From NCBI GenBank assembly GCA_030581615.1, contig JAKTTT010000015.1:62001-126000 (forward strand): a stretch of 64,000 bases of DNA. Reading direction: 5' to 3'. A program made the position numbers and the translations under genes. Below the pieces are notes generated by a model. It ran no database searches, had not been told where the DNA came from, and saw only the letters and a list, made by a program, of their open reading frames with translations. Positions 23,847 through 36,063 of the stretch are shown in pieces (positions within the stretch are counted from its first letter, which is position 1; every line of letters starts with the position of its first letter). The stretch is from Alloascoidea africana. Lineage: Eukaryota; Ascomycota; Alloascoideomycetes; Alloascoideales; Alloascoideaceae.

Positions 23847-23854
23847 TTTTTATA
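23847..23854 (-). promoter_or_regulatory. TATA box of the GST gene
   Basis: Minus-strand TATAAAAA lies only about 25-32 bases upstream of the first ATG (23822). Yeast transcription usually starts 40-120 bases downstream of TATA, which would fall beyond that ATG and favour translation from the internal ATG at 23663. Confidence 0.5.
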
Positions 23855-25871
23855 GTGGTTTTTGAGTGCTAGTGAGTTTCGCTTATTAATGCTCGGTGGC
23901 TTCATGAGGCGAGGAGAAATGCTTGCAAAAGAGCAGCGTTTCTTGCAATCGAGCTTCGATCTGCTTCGATTCTTCCCCGGATTTTCTAAACACGCTTGGC
24001 GCTTTCTAACCTTCATTTCTGGACATTACTAATCCTGCTAGTGGCGGCCTGGGAGATCCAGATTCTTCAATTGTAGTTGTTACCAGGCCCATGTTTCGCT
24101 TTTAGCGGGTTTGTTATAACATCCCCGAATGTCTGTTATCAACCCGTCGACTGAGGGTCTTTGTTCCTTGGCCATTGACCGTTTCACAATACAACCTGAA
24201 ATATATAATTTGCTTGAACAGAGGCGAAGCATTTTTCTAGAAGTTTTGTGAGACCCGAGAATCTTATCTCCAGGTTTTCAGTGGCCGGTGAAGTGTATTT
24301 GGGAACTGGAGTGTGTGCTGTTAGTTAGTTTGCTCATTTGTGCTGGTACATTGTGGTGAAGACAATGTTGGTGGTTTGTCCATTCCTGTATTCTGGATTC
24401 AGCGTCGTTTTCCCACACTCAAGCTTAGAGCATGTGCTATGAAAGGAAAGCCTTCTGATAAAGCCGTTTGGTGGAGATTGCGCCTTACAATTGACTTTGA
24501 TCAGTACTGTTCTGCCCGCTCTACGAAGATGTTGAAGTTGCTTGTGCACTGTTATGATTGTAAGCATATTATAATTCTTATTCTGAATGCTGCTTTGGAG
24601 TGGCTCTATTTACGGCTATGTGAAGACGCATTTGCGTATTTAGACGACCTGAAGTAATCTACTATTCGTGCTTGTTCGGGAGACTGTCAGATAGACATCC
24701 TGAAGTGGCTTGTGGTCAAGACAGTTGGACGAAATACATTATTGTAGATGGATTTACCAAAAAGAAGAATCTGCACTTGGCTGCTAGAAAGAAAACAAGA
24801 AAAAAACAGTTCAATGCTCAAACGTTTTGGGCAAAAAAGGCTTTGTCCTGTGCTTTAAATACTCGTATTGTTCCATTTTCTCTTTCTTCATTTTGAGTCT
24901 TACCACAAATAACTGGGAAAAAGCTCTTGATTATTGGGTAGGACAAGGGAATCTCTGGGTTGATTTAAATGAAAAGGCTAGAAAAAATTAAACAAACGAT
25001 TATAACAAAGGAGATAGTCTCCCTATCAATAGCCAAAAACCAAGAATTAGAAAAGAATTCAGGCGATTATTATTAATCAGGTTATCTAGATGCAAAATGT
25101 AAGGAAAAGAGAATGAGCAGTCTTTATTATGAATGTCAATCACTCATTTTCCTTATGTTATTAAGTGCAGAAATTCTCGGATGCACAATTATAGAAATTT
25201 CCCAGCGCTTACACGATTTTTCCATATATTAGAATTTTTGAAAGCGAAAAATTGCTAGTTACTAGTGGGTATGGCTTTGGCGGTAACCACAATATATGCT
25301 ATTGTAGGCGGAATAGGTGATTTCCTGTAATAAAAGAACCCAGGAAATAACTGTTTTTCCCGGCTTTTAATCATTACACTACCCTAGTGTTGTCGTGGAA
25401 CAATTTTAGAGGTTGAAAAAAAGTCTTGAACCATGACTTTGATTTATTCTCTGTCCACAATGTCAAGAATTCATTTGGAATCTGTTAGGCAGTACATTCA
25501 CATGCTCATGGCATCAATGCCAGATCAATGCCACAAATCCTAACCCATCTTTCTTGTGAATTTCAATGCATTTGGTGATATTTGCCAAGGTGGTGTAGAA
25601 AAGGATACCCCACTGGTCAGGAATGTTCTTTCAAAGTAAACTCTGAACTGTAAACCTTAACCGTTCGGGATGGCCCAGTGCCGTCTCAAACACTTTTCAC
25701 CTTTGCCAATAGCTCTCGGTTTTTCTCCAAACTTTTCCATAGTTTTCTTTTCAACTCGGTCTCTTTTGCTTTAGGGCGTGTGGATTTGCTTCCTTATTGC
25801 CGTGCTGATTGTGGAGGCAGAATCTACAGGTAGTAGCCGTAGTGGCAGAAGCAGCCCGCCAGCTAAGAGAT
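23855..25871. other. gene-free divergent region
   Basis: About 2 kb between divergent genes (GST minus, large protein plus). Two consecutive plus-strand frames at 24340-24657 and 24672-24896 lack ATG starts and known domains; they may be remnants of a gene but I cannot say of what. The 3' portion contains C/T-rich sequence as expected for the leader of the gene at 25872. Confidence 0.45.
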
Positions 25872-26341
25872 ATGAATAGGGGAAACAGAGGACCACGGAA
25901 AGGTGACGAGGGCGATTTTGATGCTATCATTCCGTTTGACGAGGAGGAGCACCGCCGTCTTCATAGAGAACAAGCCATGATGAGTCTCACGACAGCCCAA
26001 CGACGACCGAGTCCGAAGATCCAATGGCGCCATCAGCCTCCGTCGCATCTACAATCTCCCATTAAGGTGCACAGAGGGCACGCTGCTGCTGATCACAGCC
26101 CAGATGGACGCCACGGACGCCACAGACCTGGGTTTGGATCCGATCTGGAGACGAATCGTCTGCTATTCAGGCATCCGAGCCCAGAATCGCGATCTCCCAG
26201 AGCACGGCCCATATTAAATCCTAGCACAATTCCCTTGGAGCGCCCACGGGCAAACAGGGCACCACAACCGCGGGATATGGCCCTCGATCCCGCCGTGGAC
26301 CTCGAGGGCCTTCCCGTCGTCTCAGTCCCGGACGACGACCA

Positions 26342-26372
<31 letters not shown>

Positions 26373-29300
26373 AACACCGAGCACGAGTCGCTCCCGGTTC
26401 TGAGCATCGGCGACTACGATCTGAACCAGTCTCTGTCCGCACCGCCCCTTCCCAGCCCCAGCGGCTCTCCGTTGGGCTCTCCGTTGGGCTCCCCTGCGTT
26501 TCAGAGGCCCACGGGCCAAGAGACGAGTCCGGCGAGTCCAGGGCGAGCAGCCAGACACGAGGCCCCCGGCAGACCAGGAGCACCTGCGAACGCCTACGAC
26601 TACGACTACGACTACGACTACACCTCGCGAAGGCCCCCGGCCCTAGCCCTGGCCCCGGCCCCGGGGTCGCCTGCTGGGCGCCGAGATGGGCTCCTTGACA
26701 AAGGACAGGAAGGAGGAGGGTCCCGTGGATCTATTTTTGTGCCAGGAGAGCGCTCCTCCAACCTCCTCTCCCTCCACCACCACGACATCTCCCAGCAACG
26801 GCAAGCACACCCCAAGCTGCCACCCTCACCACCACCCCAGGGGCATATACCAGTTCTGCGGATGATAGGCGAAACAGAGGCCAGCATGAGTGTAGATGGA
26901 GGCAGGCGCTACCCGCAGTTGCAAACGTATGAAATGCCTGCAAAATCGCATTTGATTAATGCTCCTGTTGACCATAACAGCCAGGGATTTCCACCGCAGT
27001 CTCAAAAGCAAATCCAGTTCCACAGCGAGCGACAATTAGACACCAGGCCTGTTAATCCAGACTGGAGGCAACATTCGTCTCATGGAGATTACACCTTGAC
27101 CAACACTGGTTCAAGTTCAAACACAAGCACCACCAGCGACGATTATGATTATGATTACGAGAGTGAGAAACTTAAAAAAGAACAACTCGACGAAAAACTA
27201 AACAGCGAGCAGCAAAGAAGAAAAAGTGCGATTGAACCTCAACTAGCACCTCAATCGAAAAGGCGAACGTTTCAAAAAGAAATTACACCCCCTCCGTTGG
27301 CTACTACTGGTGGTAGTCGTGGCGGTGATGACGATCTAGCGACTTCTACAGCACCAGGAGTAGCAACAACATCAATGTCAAAGGAGACTGTTACAACCTC
27401 AGCATCTCCTGGCCATGCTTTCAATAGCAATCCTTCTCAACAATCTTCGATGCGTGGTAGCGTCCTGGGAGACGACCGACCTGTTCCTATTCGAATGTAT
27501 AACCAAAACAACTCTTTTCAAAACATTTCAACGCCACAGCAACCACAAGATGATAAGAGATCGAAGAGAAGATCCCGCTTAAGCTTTCTATTCGATGGCT
27601 CACACTCCCAATTGTCATTGAAAAAGTTAAAAGACGAGTTTGCAAGATCAGGTCACACTGCTTCTCCTGGACCTGTTTCGCCTTCTCCGCCTTCAACAGG
27701 TGGAGGGAAGAAATTTTTTTCAAGAAGAAAATCGAGTAGCGGGAGTGTCTCGTCAATGGGCACCATGTTAGCTGCTGATACTTGCAGTTCTACCCCTCTG
27801 GACTTTGGCCCAGGCGCTGTAAAGCCATTTGGTTCTTCGAGACTAGACTCCTTTGGCTCACTACAAGAACAAGACCAAGACCAAGACCAAGACCATTACA
27901 ACCAACCGCACAGTTCCCGAAGTCCTTATCGTGGATCCGCAACGAAATCTGCTCAAAGCCTGATATCCTCTGTGAAGAGTGCTATTGGATTAGGAAATCC
28001 CAATGGCCATGGGCAGAACTCTTTCCATTCAGCAATAGGCATAGGCGAAGAGGCAAATGACCATAATAGTGGAGGAAACTTTAAAAGAAGAAGCCTTGAT
28101 TTGCTTATACGAAGACGTCATGATCATGACCCAGTGCACAATTCTGGCATAGCTTCAGGCTCAAGTCGCGGAGGATCAAAAGTGTCACTGGTATTGCAGC
28201 CGACCAATAGTAGTGAGTTGGAGAATCAACATCAGCATCAACGCACAGGAACTCCTATTGGCATGGGGTTCCATCAGCAAACTCAATTCCAGCCTGAAGA
28301 GTATAGGCAACAGAGCTTGAAAGTTTGGGAAGCGAAGCGCGCAAGGGAGGAGAAGGAAAAGCAAATGACTACTCCTGAAAGATCAGATACGTTTGAGAAC
28401 ACCCAAAAAGACCAAAACGATAAAGAAAAGGGGTTTCAATCTCCTTCGCTCAAACAAGAGATACATAATGTCCCCAAAGAGCCTTATTCTGGTGTTTATA
28501 AATTGCCTTCTCAGCCACAAGATCGTCAAATACTCCAGGAGCAAAAAGAATCAAAAGCGTTGAAACCTGCTGTTGCCAAGACGAATCAAGACTGCAATAG
28601 CAATGTTCCAAGAGATACCAGGCAGGTGAGCGATGTGTACTATGACAATTTCGATGCTGCAACTATAGACAGTGTAAACAGCGGATTTAGCTTTTTATCA
28701 AAACCTGCGAAACCAGTAAAGAAGAAGAAGAAGAAGAAAAAGTCTAGGAAAGTGGATCCCATTCAACCCACACCGGCCATCTCAAAGGAGATCCAAGAAA
28801 AGACCGAAAAATTGAAGATTTCAGACTCAATGGCTAAGCCGGAGACATCGGAGCGAAAGCCGCAGTCAACGTCTGGTCAGATAGAAGATTCTCACAACAA
28901 CGAAATGGCATCAAGAGGATTGACCAAAGGGTTTTTGACGCGAGACGAGAGGACCCATGATATGGAAAAGAACAATGAAGTTGCAGTGGTGAAGGACAAA
29001 GACGAACATGCCTCTTCTAGTGATGAAACGAATCGCAATCTAGTGCGTAGTCAGGGTCAGTCGTTTCAAGAAACTCCGACGACCAATGACCAAAATGAAC
29101 GGACTGGAGCGGCCTCTGTTAGAACTTTGCAAATGACTCAACAAGAGCAAAGCATCAGCGCGTTTCCTGGTGTGTCTCTCAGCGAGGACAGTGGGGTAAG
29201 AGAAGAATCAAAGACAGAAGTGAAATGCGGGAAGGAACCTAGGGCAACTGGTTCCTCAACATTCGATCAGAAGAGTACTAGATATGATAATATCAAGGCA

Positions 29301-32162
29301 GAATCTCTTTCTCTTTCCAAACCACCTTTGAACCTCATACCAGGTATCGGCTCACCCAACAGTGACGAACCGCCACCTATTTTTCCCAATGAGAAACGAG
29401 ATTCACCATCTCCAATTACTATCCTCTCACCCATACCAATTCGAAAGATTCCTCCTCCACAGTTAACCATGGCACTGGAGTCATCACTTATAGAGAAGGA
29501 GATATCAAGACCATATCATCCCCCTTCTTCTAATGAACATGCTCACAACTACGGCTCACCTAGAGAGCAAGCTCTCAATAGCACCGAAAACAGCGAGCTT
29601 TCTCGCCACTCCCCTCTTGGTCGGCAAATGAAGCCTCAACGCTTATCCCAATCTTCGTTTGTAAATCCAGCCCAGCAGCCCCTTAATATGTCACCCACGC
29701 CGTCGTTGCTTCCACCGTTCGCTAGGGAAGATCAAATGACTCCTTCCAAGGACCCCAAACCCCCCAAGAAACTTGAAACCCTTCCAAAATCTTCGTCCCC
29801 TATTTCCACCATAGCAACACCTAAACACCAAACAGGAGTCCCCAATCGACGACCATCTCCAGCCCAGTTAAGCCGTAAATCTCCAGAGCCCGGGATTGGT
29901 TCAAATACAGAGCCCAAAACAAGACGACGACCTCCACCACAGCTGGATGAAGACGATAAAAGAAACCTTGCAACTCACGAGAGACAACAGTTGCAAAATA
30001 AGCCAATGATGGATGCACCTTCAAAACCGATACCGTCAAGTTTTTCAGCAATAGGTGAAGTTCACGATTCCACTTTTCTAAAGCATCCGCAAACAAATGA
30101 ACAAGATATAGAGAGAGATGGCTCTACTATAAGGCGCAAGAAACCTGTTCCTCCTTCTTCAACTCCAAGACTTGGGTTTATGCCTGGAACAGGACATAAA
30201 GAAGCGCCCAATACACCTGCTTTCCCAACCGTTTTTGATCCGTCACCAGCAGTCTCCAACGCAACCGCTACCCCTAAAACTTGGACAACGCGGCCTTCTG
30301 GGAGAATGGCTCTTCCTTCGGAATTTAATAGCCCTGGGACTACTCTCACAGACTCAACGTTAATATTACCAGCTACGGGAGGAATAGCAGATTTTCCTTC
30401 TCGCTCGAATGTGAAGTTGGCGGTATCAACAGCCGCCGCTGCTCCAGTTGGCCAACTTCAACATTTTGGTTCTCCCGGTTTGCAGTCCAAATCATTTGCC
30501 CCTGATGACCGTTTGCAAGCTCGAACGGATTCGCCTATAATTGGGGCCAGTAATGCTTCTGTTTTACAAACCCCTAGCTCGGCCACTGTATCTCAACCCC
30601 AATTTAACAAGGCATTGGGTTCTGATCTCAACTCAAGTCCAATGAAAAGTCCGCCAAGTGGTGCAAGCTTGGAACTTTACAAACCGACTACAAAATCCTC
30701 TTTCAAGTCTTTAAGCTCTGTAAGGTCTCGGCGGTCTAGTTCTTTGCCTGGTGGGATTACTGGGAAGCAATGGTTTTGGAAGTATCATATTATAGCGTTA
30801 GGGAAAGACCTTGTGTTGACTACGAATCCCGAGTCGGAGCATTTATACTGCCGACCAGGGCCTACCTACTTTGTGCAAGTGGAAGGTTTGGGTGAGAACA
30901 AGTTGCCTGCTAATGAGGGCAAAGATATTGGCTTTGAGCTGATTTTTAAGAATCAGGATGATGAATTACGCGATGTGCTGAAAGTAAGGCAATTCAAGGA
31001 CTCAAGGAGGCAGGTAAACGTTTTTGCGGCAGAGATTTTGAACCAGAACAATACAAATGAATCGGATTCCAAACAAAGCCAAAGTGACAAGGAGGCAAAA
31101 ACGGAAGAAGTGGAAGACGATTTATTCGATTTCGAGACGAAACCCAAAAAGAAGCTTTCCAAAAAGCCTCCACCCCACTTAAGTATAGAGATTCCACAGC
31201 CCCCTTTGACAAAAACCACATTCGCACTCGAAATACCGGTTCCTCCAACCACGCAAGGCTTCAAGTTTGAAAAATACAAGGTTTACGATGCAGCTCATAA
31301 TGAATGGATTGTTGGATCTTTACCAAAGGTTTCTAAAAGACTGGGGAAGATGATTAAGAAGAGTAACCTTTACTTTTATGACCCTGCCACTATCAGACCC
31401 AATGAACCTTTTGATTTGAAATCGTATCCCAAAGGGCATGAGCCACGAATTCTGGGACTGCTCAGACCAAAAGAAACAAAGATTAGAAAAAGGGTTGCAA
31501 AGAATGTTAAAAGATACAAGCATTCGCAAAAGCCAGAGTTTTGGAAATTTTCAAGATCGCGCTCGCCAGTTAATCGACAAGGCTCTCCTGGGGTGATAGA
31601 TGGGGACGATTATCTGTATGAAGATCGCTCTGTATTCGATGGAGTTGGTCATAATGAGCCAGGTGGTGAAAGCAATAGAGTTAGTCTTGCGTATGAGAAT
31701 TACCCGAGAGGACATGCCATGAAGCAGAGATCATTTGGAGGTGAAGAGAACGGAGGAGACAATTTTTCAGTGAGTTCGAAAAAGAAGAGATTTTCAAAAT
31801 TGGTCAATTGGTCTGGACACGAAAAAAACGAATATGAATACGATCTAAGTAGTGGTCTAGACGCTGTTCAGTTTTATGAGCCAGGTGATGGAATGTATAT
31901 CACAGATCCTCCTGATGATCAACCAACTGAGGATAAACTAGGATGGATCACTCTTTATGAAACTCCTGAATTGACAGGGCCAGAGCCAACTACTGGAGAA
32001 GCAGGTGGATTAGGATATCAGCTATGGCTTTTGAACCTGGGTCTGCTTTTGAGTATATCTTTGCACAGGATTTCTGTGAATTTGGAGAAGGAAAAGGAGA
32101 ATGAACGCGATAAAGAGAAAGCATTTTCACTTGCATTTCAACAAGCACGGCAGTCATCATGA
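25872..32162 (+). CDS. very large disordered protein with one conserved C-terminal region and a C-terminal membrane helix
   Basis: 2,096 residues from the first ATG (25872); the frame is open slightly further upstream but without an ATG. Residues 1 to about 1600 are low complexity: Pro/Ser-rich, Asp-Tyr repeats near 243-252, a Lys run near 950-957, and many S/T-P sites. Residues about 1630-1895 look folded: KQWFWKYHIIALGKDLVLTT is followed by a Pro-rich insert, then FKFEKYKVYDAAHNEWIVGSL and a basic block (KETKIRKRVAKNVKRYKHSQ). The extreme C-terminus carries a hydrophobic helix at about 2048-2064 followed by a charged tail, consistent with a tail-anchored protein. I believe this region is conserved in fungal uncharacterised proteins but cannot name a family. 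The function, perhaps a cortical or membrane scaffold, is inference only. Confidence 0.8.
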
Positions 32163-33835
32163 CGTAGGGGGACAATAACTTTAGAAGGGGTTCCCCAAGT
32201 TTCTTACATTGCATTAACACCCCGGTTTGCTTCATGTCATGTTTAGCGGAGTTTTTATTAACGAATAGTTTGTCTTTTTTTCTTCTTCAAAATTTGTTTC
32301 ACATCATTTCTTAATGTTTTAAACTGCCTTTTAGAATCACATATTTGTTTTCATCTATAAAGAATCATATTCATTTACCACTGTTGTCCCATTGCGGTAT
32401 TCGCACTTCTTTTAGTTTTCTTCGTTGTTAAGTATTTAGTTTATAATCGCATCATCTGTTTTCTTTTCAGTAGAACAACTGTGGTGCTCAGCATAATTGT
32501 AAATGTTAATATTGATTCAACGCAATATCATTTGAACTATGACATTGACCTGAGAATAGTCAATCCAGATTACTATGTGTGTTCTACTTTTTGATCGATT
32601 ACACTATTTCTACTAAATGTGCACCCTGTCTACACGTCGCATACAGCACACAGTTTTCCGTTAAAGATAAATTAAAGCCGTACATTTTGAACCAAGAACC
32701 ACGGTACTTAGAACGAAGAGTTTCCCAAAGCCGTTTGCGCTATATCTCAAAGGTAGTCCTTGATTGGACAGTTCAGTGCTACTCACCAGAGTTCTAATAT
32801 TCCCACACCTTATTCCCCAACCTGCATTATTGCCAATTATAAAGTCGATATAGTAGATTACAGATATCAATTGCATTGTTGTTTTAAATGCATCACAATA
32901 GCAATGATTTCTAGATTTTCCCTAGATTTTTGCACCTTCCCCCTGTTTTCACATGTGTCAGTTATTTTGGAAGGCACAATGTATCCTGATAAAGAGATTA
33001 AGTAGTCAATCATTTACAAAGGCTATTTATTCTGCATGTAGCATGTTCTAGAAGTAAGACAGTAGTGTCATAAAAAACTATTTTGTTCCTAGCTGATTAA
33101 CAGAAGGGAGGAATCGGAATGTAACCTCACCAAGAGAAACTGGACAGGTGTGTTGACTAAAGGAGAGTTATGGAGTAACTGATACTGCCATAATCCGTTC
33201 TTTATTTCTGGCTGTTAGAGGTCTGATTGTCTTAGAGTGGGAATCAAACAAAGGTTTCGGGTTCATAGGAGTGTCCTCCTTCGACTTTCCCGATAAAGCC
33301 AAAGCCAGGTTACAAAGAAAATGGGTGGTAAGGAAAAATGACAACCCATTAAGAGTCCTGTGCTATCCCGGACGAGCATGTTAGAATATAGGACTATAAT
33401 ATAAAAGATGATACACTGCCATAATCTATGATTTATGACAAACTCCTTTTTTGAGATTTTTATCTATAACGTTCACTTTTAGGTTGCAGTCCTTTGACAA
33501 AAGAATTTTTTGGGAGCTGATTCTTTTATCTTTCTTTTAGTTCCTCAGTTGGCAAAAAGATGAACGCAAAACAAAAATTCATGATTAATTTGTACATAAA
33601 CTATTTTTGACAACATAAATCCTTTTCTAATATTAAGTCAATTATCACATAAACGATTATATATAATTATTTCAAAATTTGTAGATGAAGAGAGAAGCAG
33701 AGGTTAAAAAATCAAAGAGAGGTTTCTCTTGGTGAGGTGGTTCAATTCGCAGAAGGCTGTGTAAATGGCCTATATTTAAATGCTGGACAACGGCTAGCAT
33801 GAGTCGGGAAGATAATTGGATCAGTTTCTGCGCTA
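32163..33835. other. convergent gene-free region
   Basis: 1.7 kb between convergent genes. AT-rich; T-rich tract right after the stop codon. A 75-codon frame without ATG at 33157-33384 (plus) is protein-like and is reported as a finding. Nothing else supported. Confidence 0.45.
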
Positions 33836-34544
33836 TCAAACTCGATAAGCACGGTGAGCCTTTCGACAAACGGGGCATCTGAAAGAAGCTCTAGAAGAAG
33901 AAGAAACTTCCCATATTGCAATACAATTCTTATGAAAAAAATGCCCGCAACTCAATGTTCGCTTCTCATCATTTGAAACATCTGATAAACATATTGAACA
34001 GGTAAGATCATTTGGTATTCCAAGAGAAACATTACTTCCACTCAGAGATGTTGGATGTTGATAAACAGGGCGTGGAATGGTGATAGAAGTCTGTTCTTGA
34101 ATAGCTGGAGGATTATCAGGGCCGGGGTGGTGTGGGAAGTTTTGAGAGCGAGCACTGAAATCCCTTCTTTCTTCAGTTTGACGTTGCGGCCTACGGCGAA
34201 AAATGCGATGGCGATAAGTGCCCCATACAGTCATGAGAACATTAATCAAAAATATAAAAGAACCACAAAGGCCAATGAAGATCACTGCACCAATAAAAAT
34301 TCCGCCTAGTATTAGAAATTCTTGAAGAGAGCCTATTTTTGAAGTCGTTAGTTAAGGTCAAAATTTTCTCAAGATTATAACTTCACTTACTAAGTGAAGT
34401 AGCTCCTTTAGCTGAATCAGAAGAGATAATGGGACTCATAACTGGGGTTATTTGTTCAACCGCTGAGCGGGTATGAGCTATGATAGTTGAAAACACTGGT
34501 GGTCCTGTATAAACAAAAGTGGATAATATCTTTGGTTCAGACAT
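33836..34544 (-). CDS. membrane-anchored RING-H2 E3 ubiquitin ligase, one intron
   Basis: Exons 34544-34391 and 34332-33836 give 216 residues. The 58-base intron has donor GTAAGT, a CTTAACTAAC branch region and acceptor AATAG; the junction falls within Ser52. A hydrophobic helix spans about residues 58-88. The C-terminal RING-H2 finger is complete: C163-x2-C166-x13-C180-x-H182-x2-H185-x2-C188-x15-C204-x2-C207, with Trp192 and Pro205 in the positions that contact an E2. The N-terminal 51 residues are Ser/Thr-rich without a clear signal peptide. It should be an E3 ligase acting at an endomembrane, with the RING cytosolic. Substrate unknown. The donor site lies in a hairpin, noted separately. 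Confidence 0.82.
34380..34400. repeat. perfect inverted repeat enclosing the RING gene 5' splice site
   Basis: In the minus-strand transcript ACTTCACTT and AAGTGAAGT flank a 3-base AGT loop, a perfect 9-bp stem. The donor GTAAGT lies across the loop and 3' arm, and the exon end lies in the loop. Confidence 0.85.
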
Positions 34545-35501
34545 GGTTGAAGAGTTAATAAAAAGAGGCGTTAAAAGTAAAGAGTAAAGCAGGTAAAGAG
34601 TAGAAGCTATATATGTGTTAGAAGTAAAGGGCAAAGAAGGAAAAAATAAGTAGTACATATTCTTTGTTTTCCTATTCTTTCTTTTGGCTCATAGTAAAAT
34701 GTGGAAGTCAATATTTATGCTAAACTTTTCTTTGAAATAAGCTTTCTCAAAAAAGTCTTTGTGAAGTATAGATCTTGATTAAAGAAAAGACGTTTTATCA
34801 GCCGTTATCAGTCAATACGTGTAAGGGACATCCGTATCCTAACAATACGGATTAGTCTAACTGAGAATCTTCATTCACTTATGCTTGAGCTTGTTTCCTG
34901 TTAAACAATGTTATACCAGGCAACTATTAAATTCTGTCTTTTCCATAGAATTAATTGCAGTTTATTTTAATGTAGACTAACAACGGGGGATAGAAATTTT
35001 CTGAGTATTGTTGTCCAAACAATGACAATAATCAGTTGTGTTAGGTGGTTGTATATTAAGGTTTTCTTACAGGTTTTGCCAAACTGTAATAACGTCCGAT
35101 GTATATTCACTTCTATATAGTGAAATAATAAAAACAGGATAATCAACAGTGCTATTTAGTCCTTAAAAGCAATACAATAATATAAAAATAACTTGAGTAT
35201 GTCACACTCAGTGGGCCAATATCACTCCAGAGTAAAGCAAAAAAGATCTGGCTGGTAGAATCATATTGTAATGTAAGATATTCATAAGGAAATGATAAAT
35301 TTTCATGTCCTCTATTTGCTCTCTGAAACAGGAAGTAATAGTTTCAAATCACTACCCCATGTTCTTTGTTTGAAAACGGATTGCAAAATTCAAGTTATTT
35401 GTCAAAAAATTAATGTCTGTATGCTGAATAGAAGTCTATCTATGGGATGCCAAAAATACTTGTGAACTTTTCTTGCTGGTCTTGTTTTATTGTCATAAAA
35501 A
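34545..35501. other. intergenic region upstream of the RING gene
   Basis: 957 bases holding the promoter of the RING gene (minus) and the 3' end of the MARVEL gene (minus). It contains an 8-bp inverted repeat at 34830-34852. Otherwise AT-rich without genes. Confidence 0.5.
34830..34852. repeat. 8-bp inverted repeat with CCG/CGG half sites
   Basis: ATCCGTAT and ATACGGAT are separated by 7 bases, a perfect dyad about 290 bases upstream of the RING gene start. The arms contain CCG and CGG, the half sites used by Zn2Cys6 regulators, here 13 bases apart. Confidence 0.75.
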
Positions 35502-36063
35502 TTACTTTTTTCCTATCATTGCTTCCTTTGAAACCTGTCTGAATATTAGGAAGCCCGAAAGTGCAGTTAATCCCCAAAGAACGCTATCGAAACAAAGAGA
35601 AAAGTTAGATGTGATTAATATCTTTAGACAAAATAAAAGAATCATACCATGAAACGATCTGAAAGATTAGCACTGCTTGAAACTGCTGACAGTTGTTTCC
35701 CGAGAATGGATTTGCAGACTTCCAGCTGCAGTCCATGACAGGGTCGAGCTTATCTTTCAACCAAAAGTAGGATAACAGCCAGAAGACAAACATTGCAACA
35801 TCCCAAAAGAACAGAGTATGCATCCGTCGAATATGCACCAACATGTATAACAATAAAGTGACAATAGCAAACGAACCGATCACTAATGCAAATATAATAG
35901 ACATCGGCTTGGGTTCATTGTGTTTATTGCAAAGTGCTAGATAGTAGGCACAGACTCCGATGATCATTCCAGCAAAGAAGAACTCTACAAAACGGAGGAA
36001 GAGAACGTATATGTTTACCTGGGTGTGCTTCTTGACGTTTAACGAAAGGACAAAATTCACCAT
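35502..36063 (-). CDS. MARVEL-type four-helix membrane protein, one intron
   Basis: Exons 36063-35648 and 35583-35502 give 165 residues. The 64-base intron has donor GTATGA, an ATCTAAC branch element and acceptor GATAG; the junction completes a Cys codon. Four membrane helices are visible: about residues 19-47, 56-78, 86-104 and 132-152. The loop between helices 3 and 4 carries two Cys (in DCSW and NNCQQFQAV), and the fourth helix begins FQIVSCVLWGLTALSGF, the pattern of fungal MARVEL proteins. Relatives sit in eisosomes or vesicle membranes (for example Nce102/Fhn1), but this one is not close enough to name. The first exon alone would end at a premature stop, so splicing is required. Confidence 0.78.

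Noticed and set aside
24340-24896. Two successive plus-strand frames that might be a decayed gene
   Set aside because: No ATG in the first, no recognisable motif in either; cannot be told from chance.
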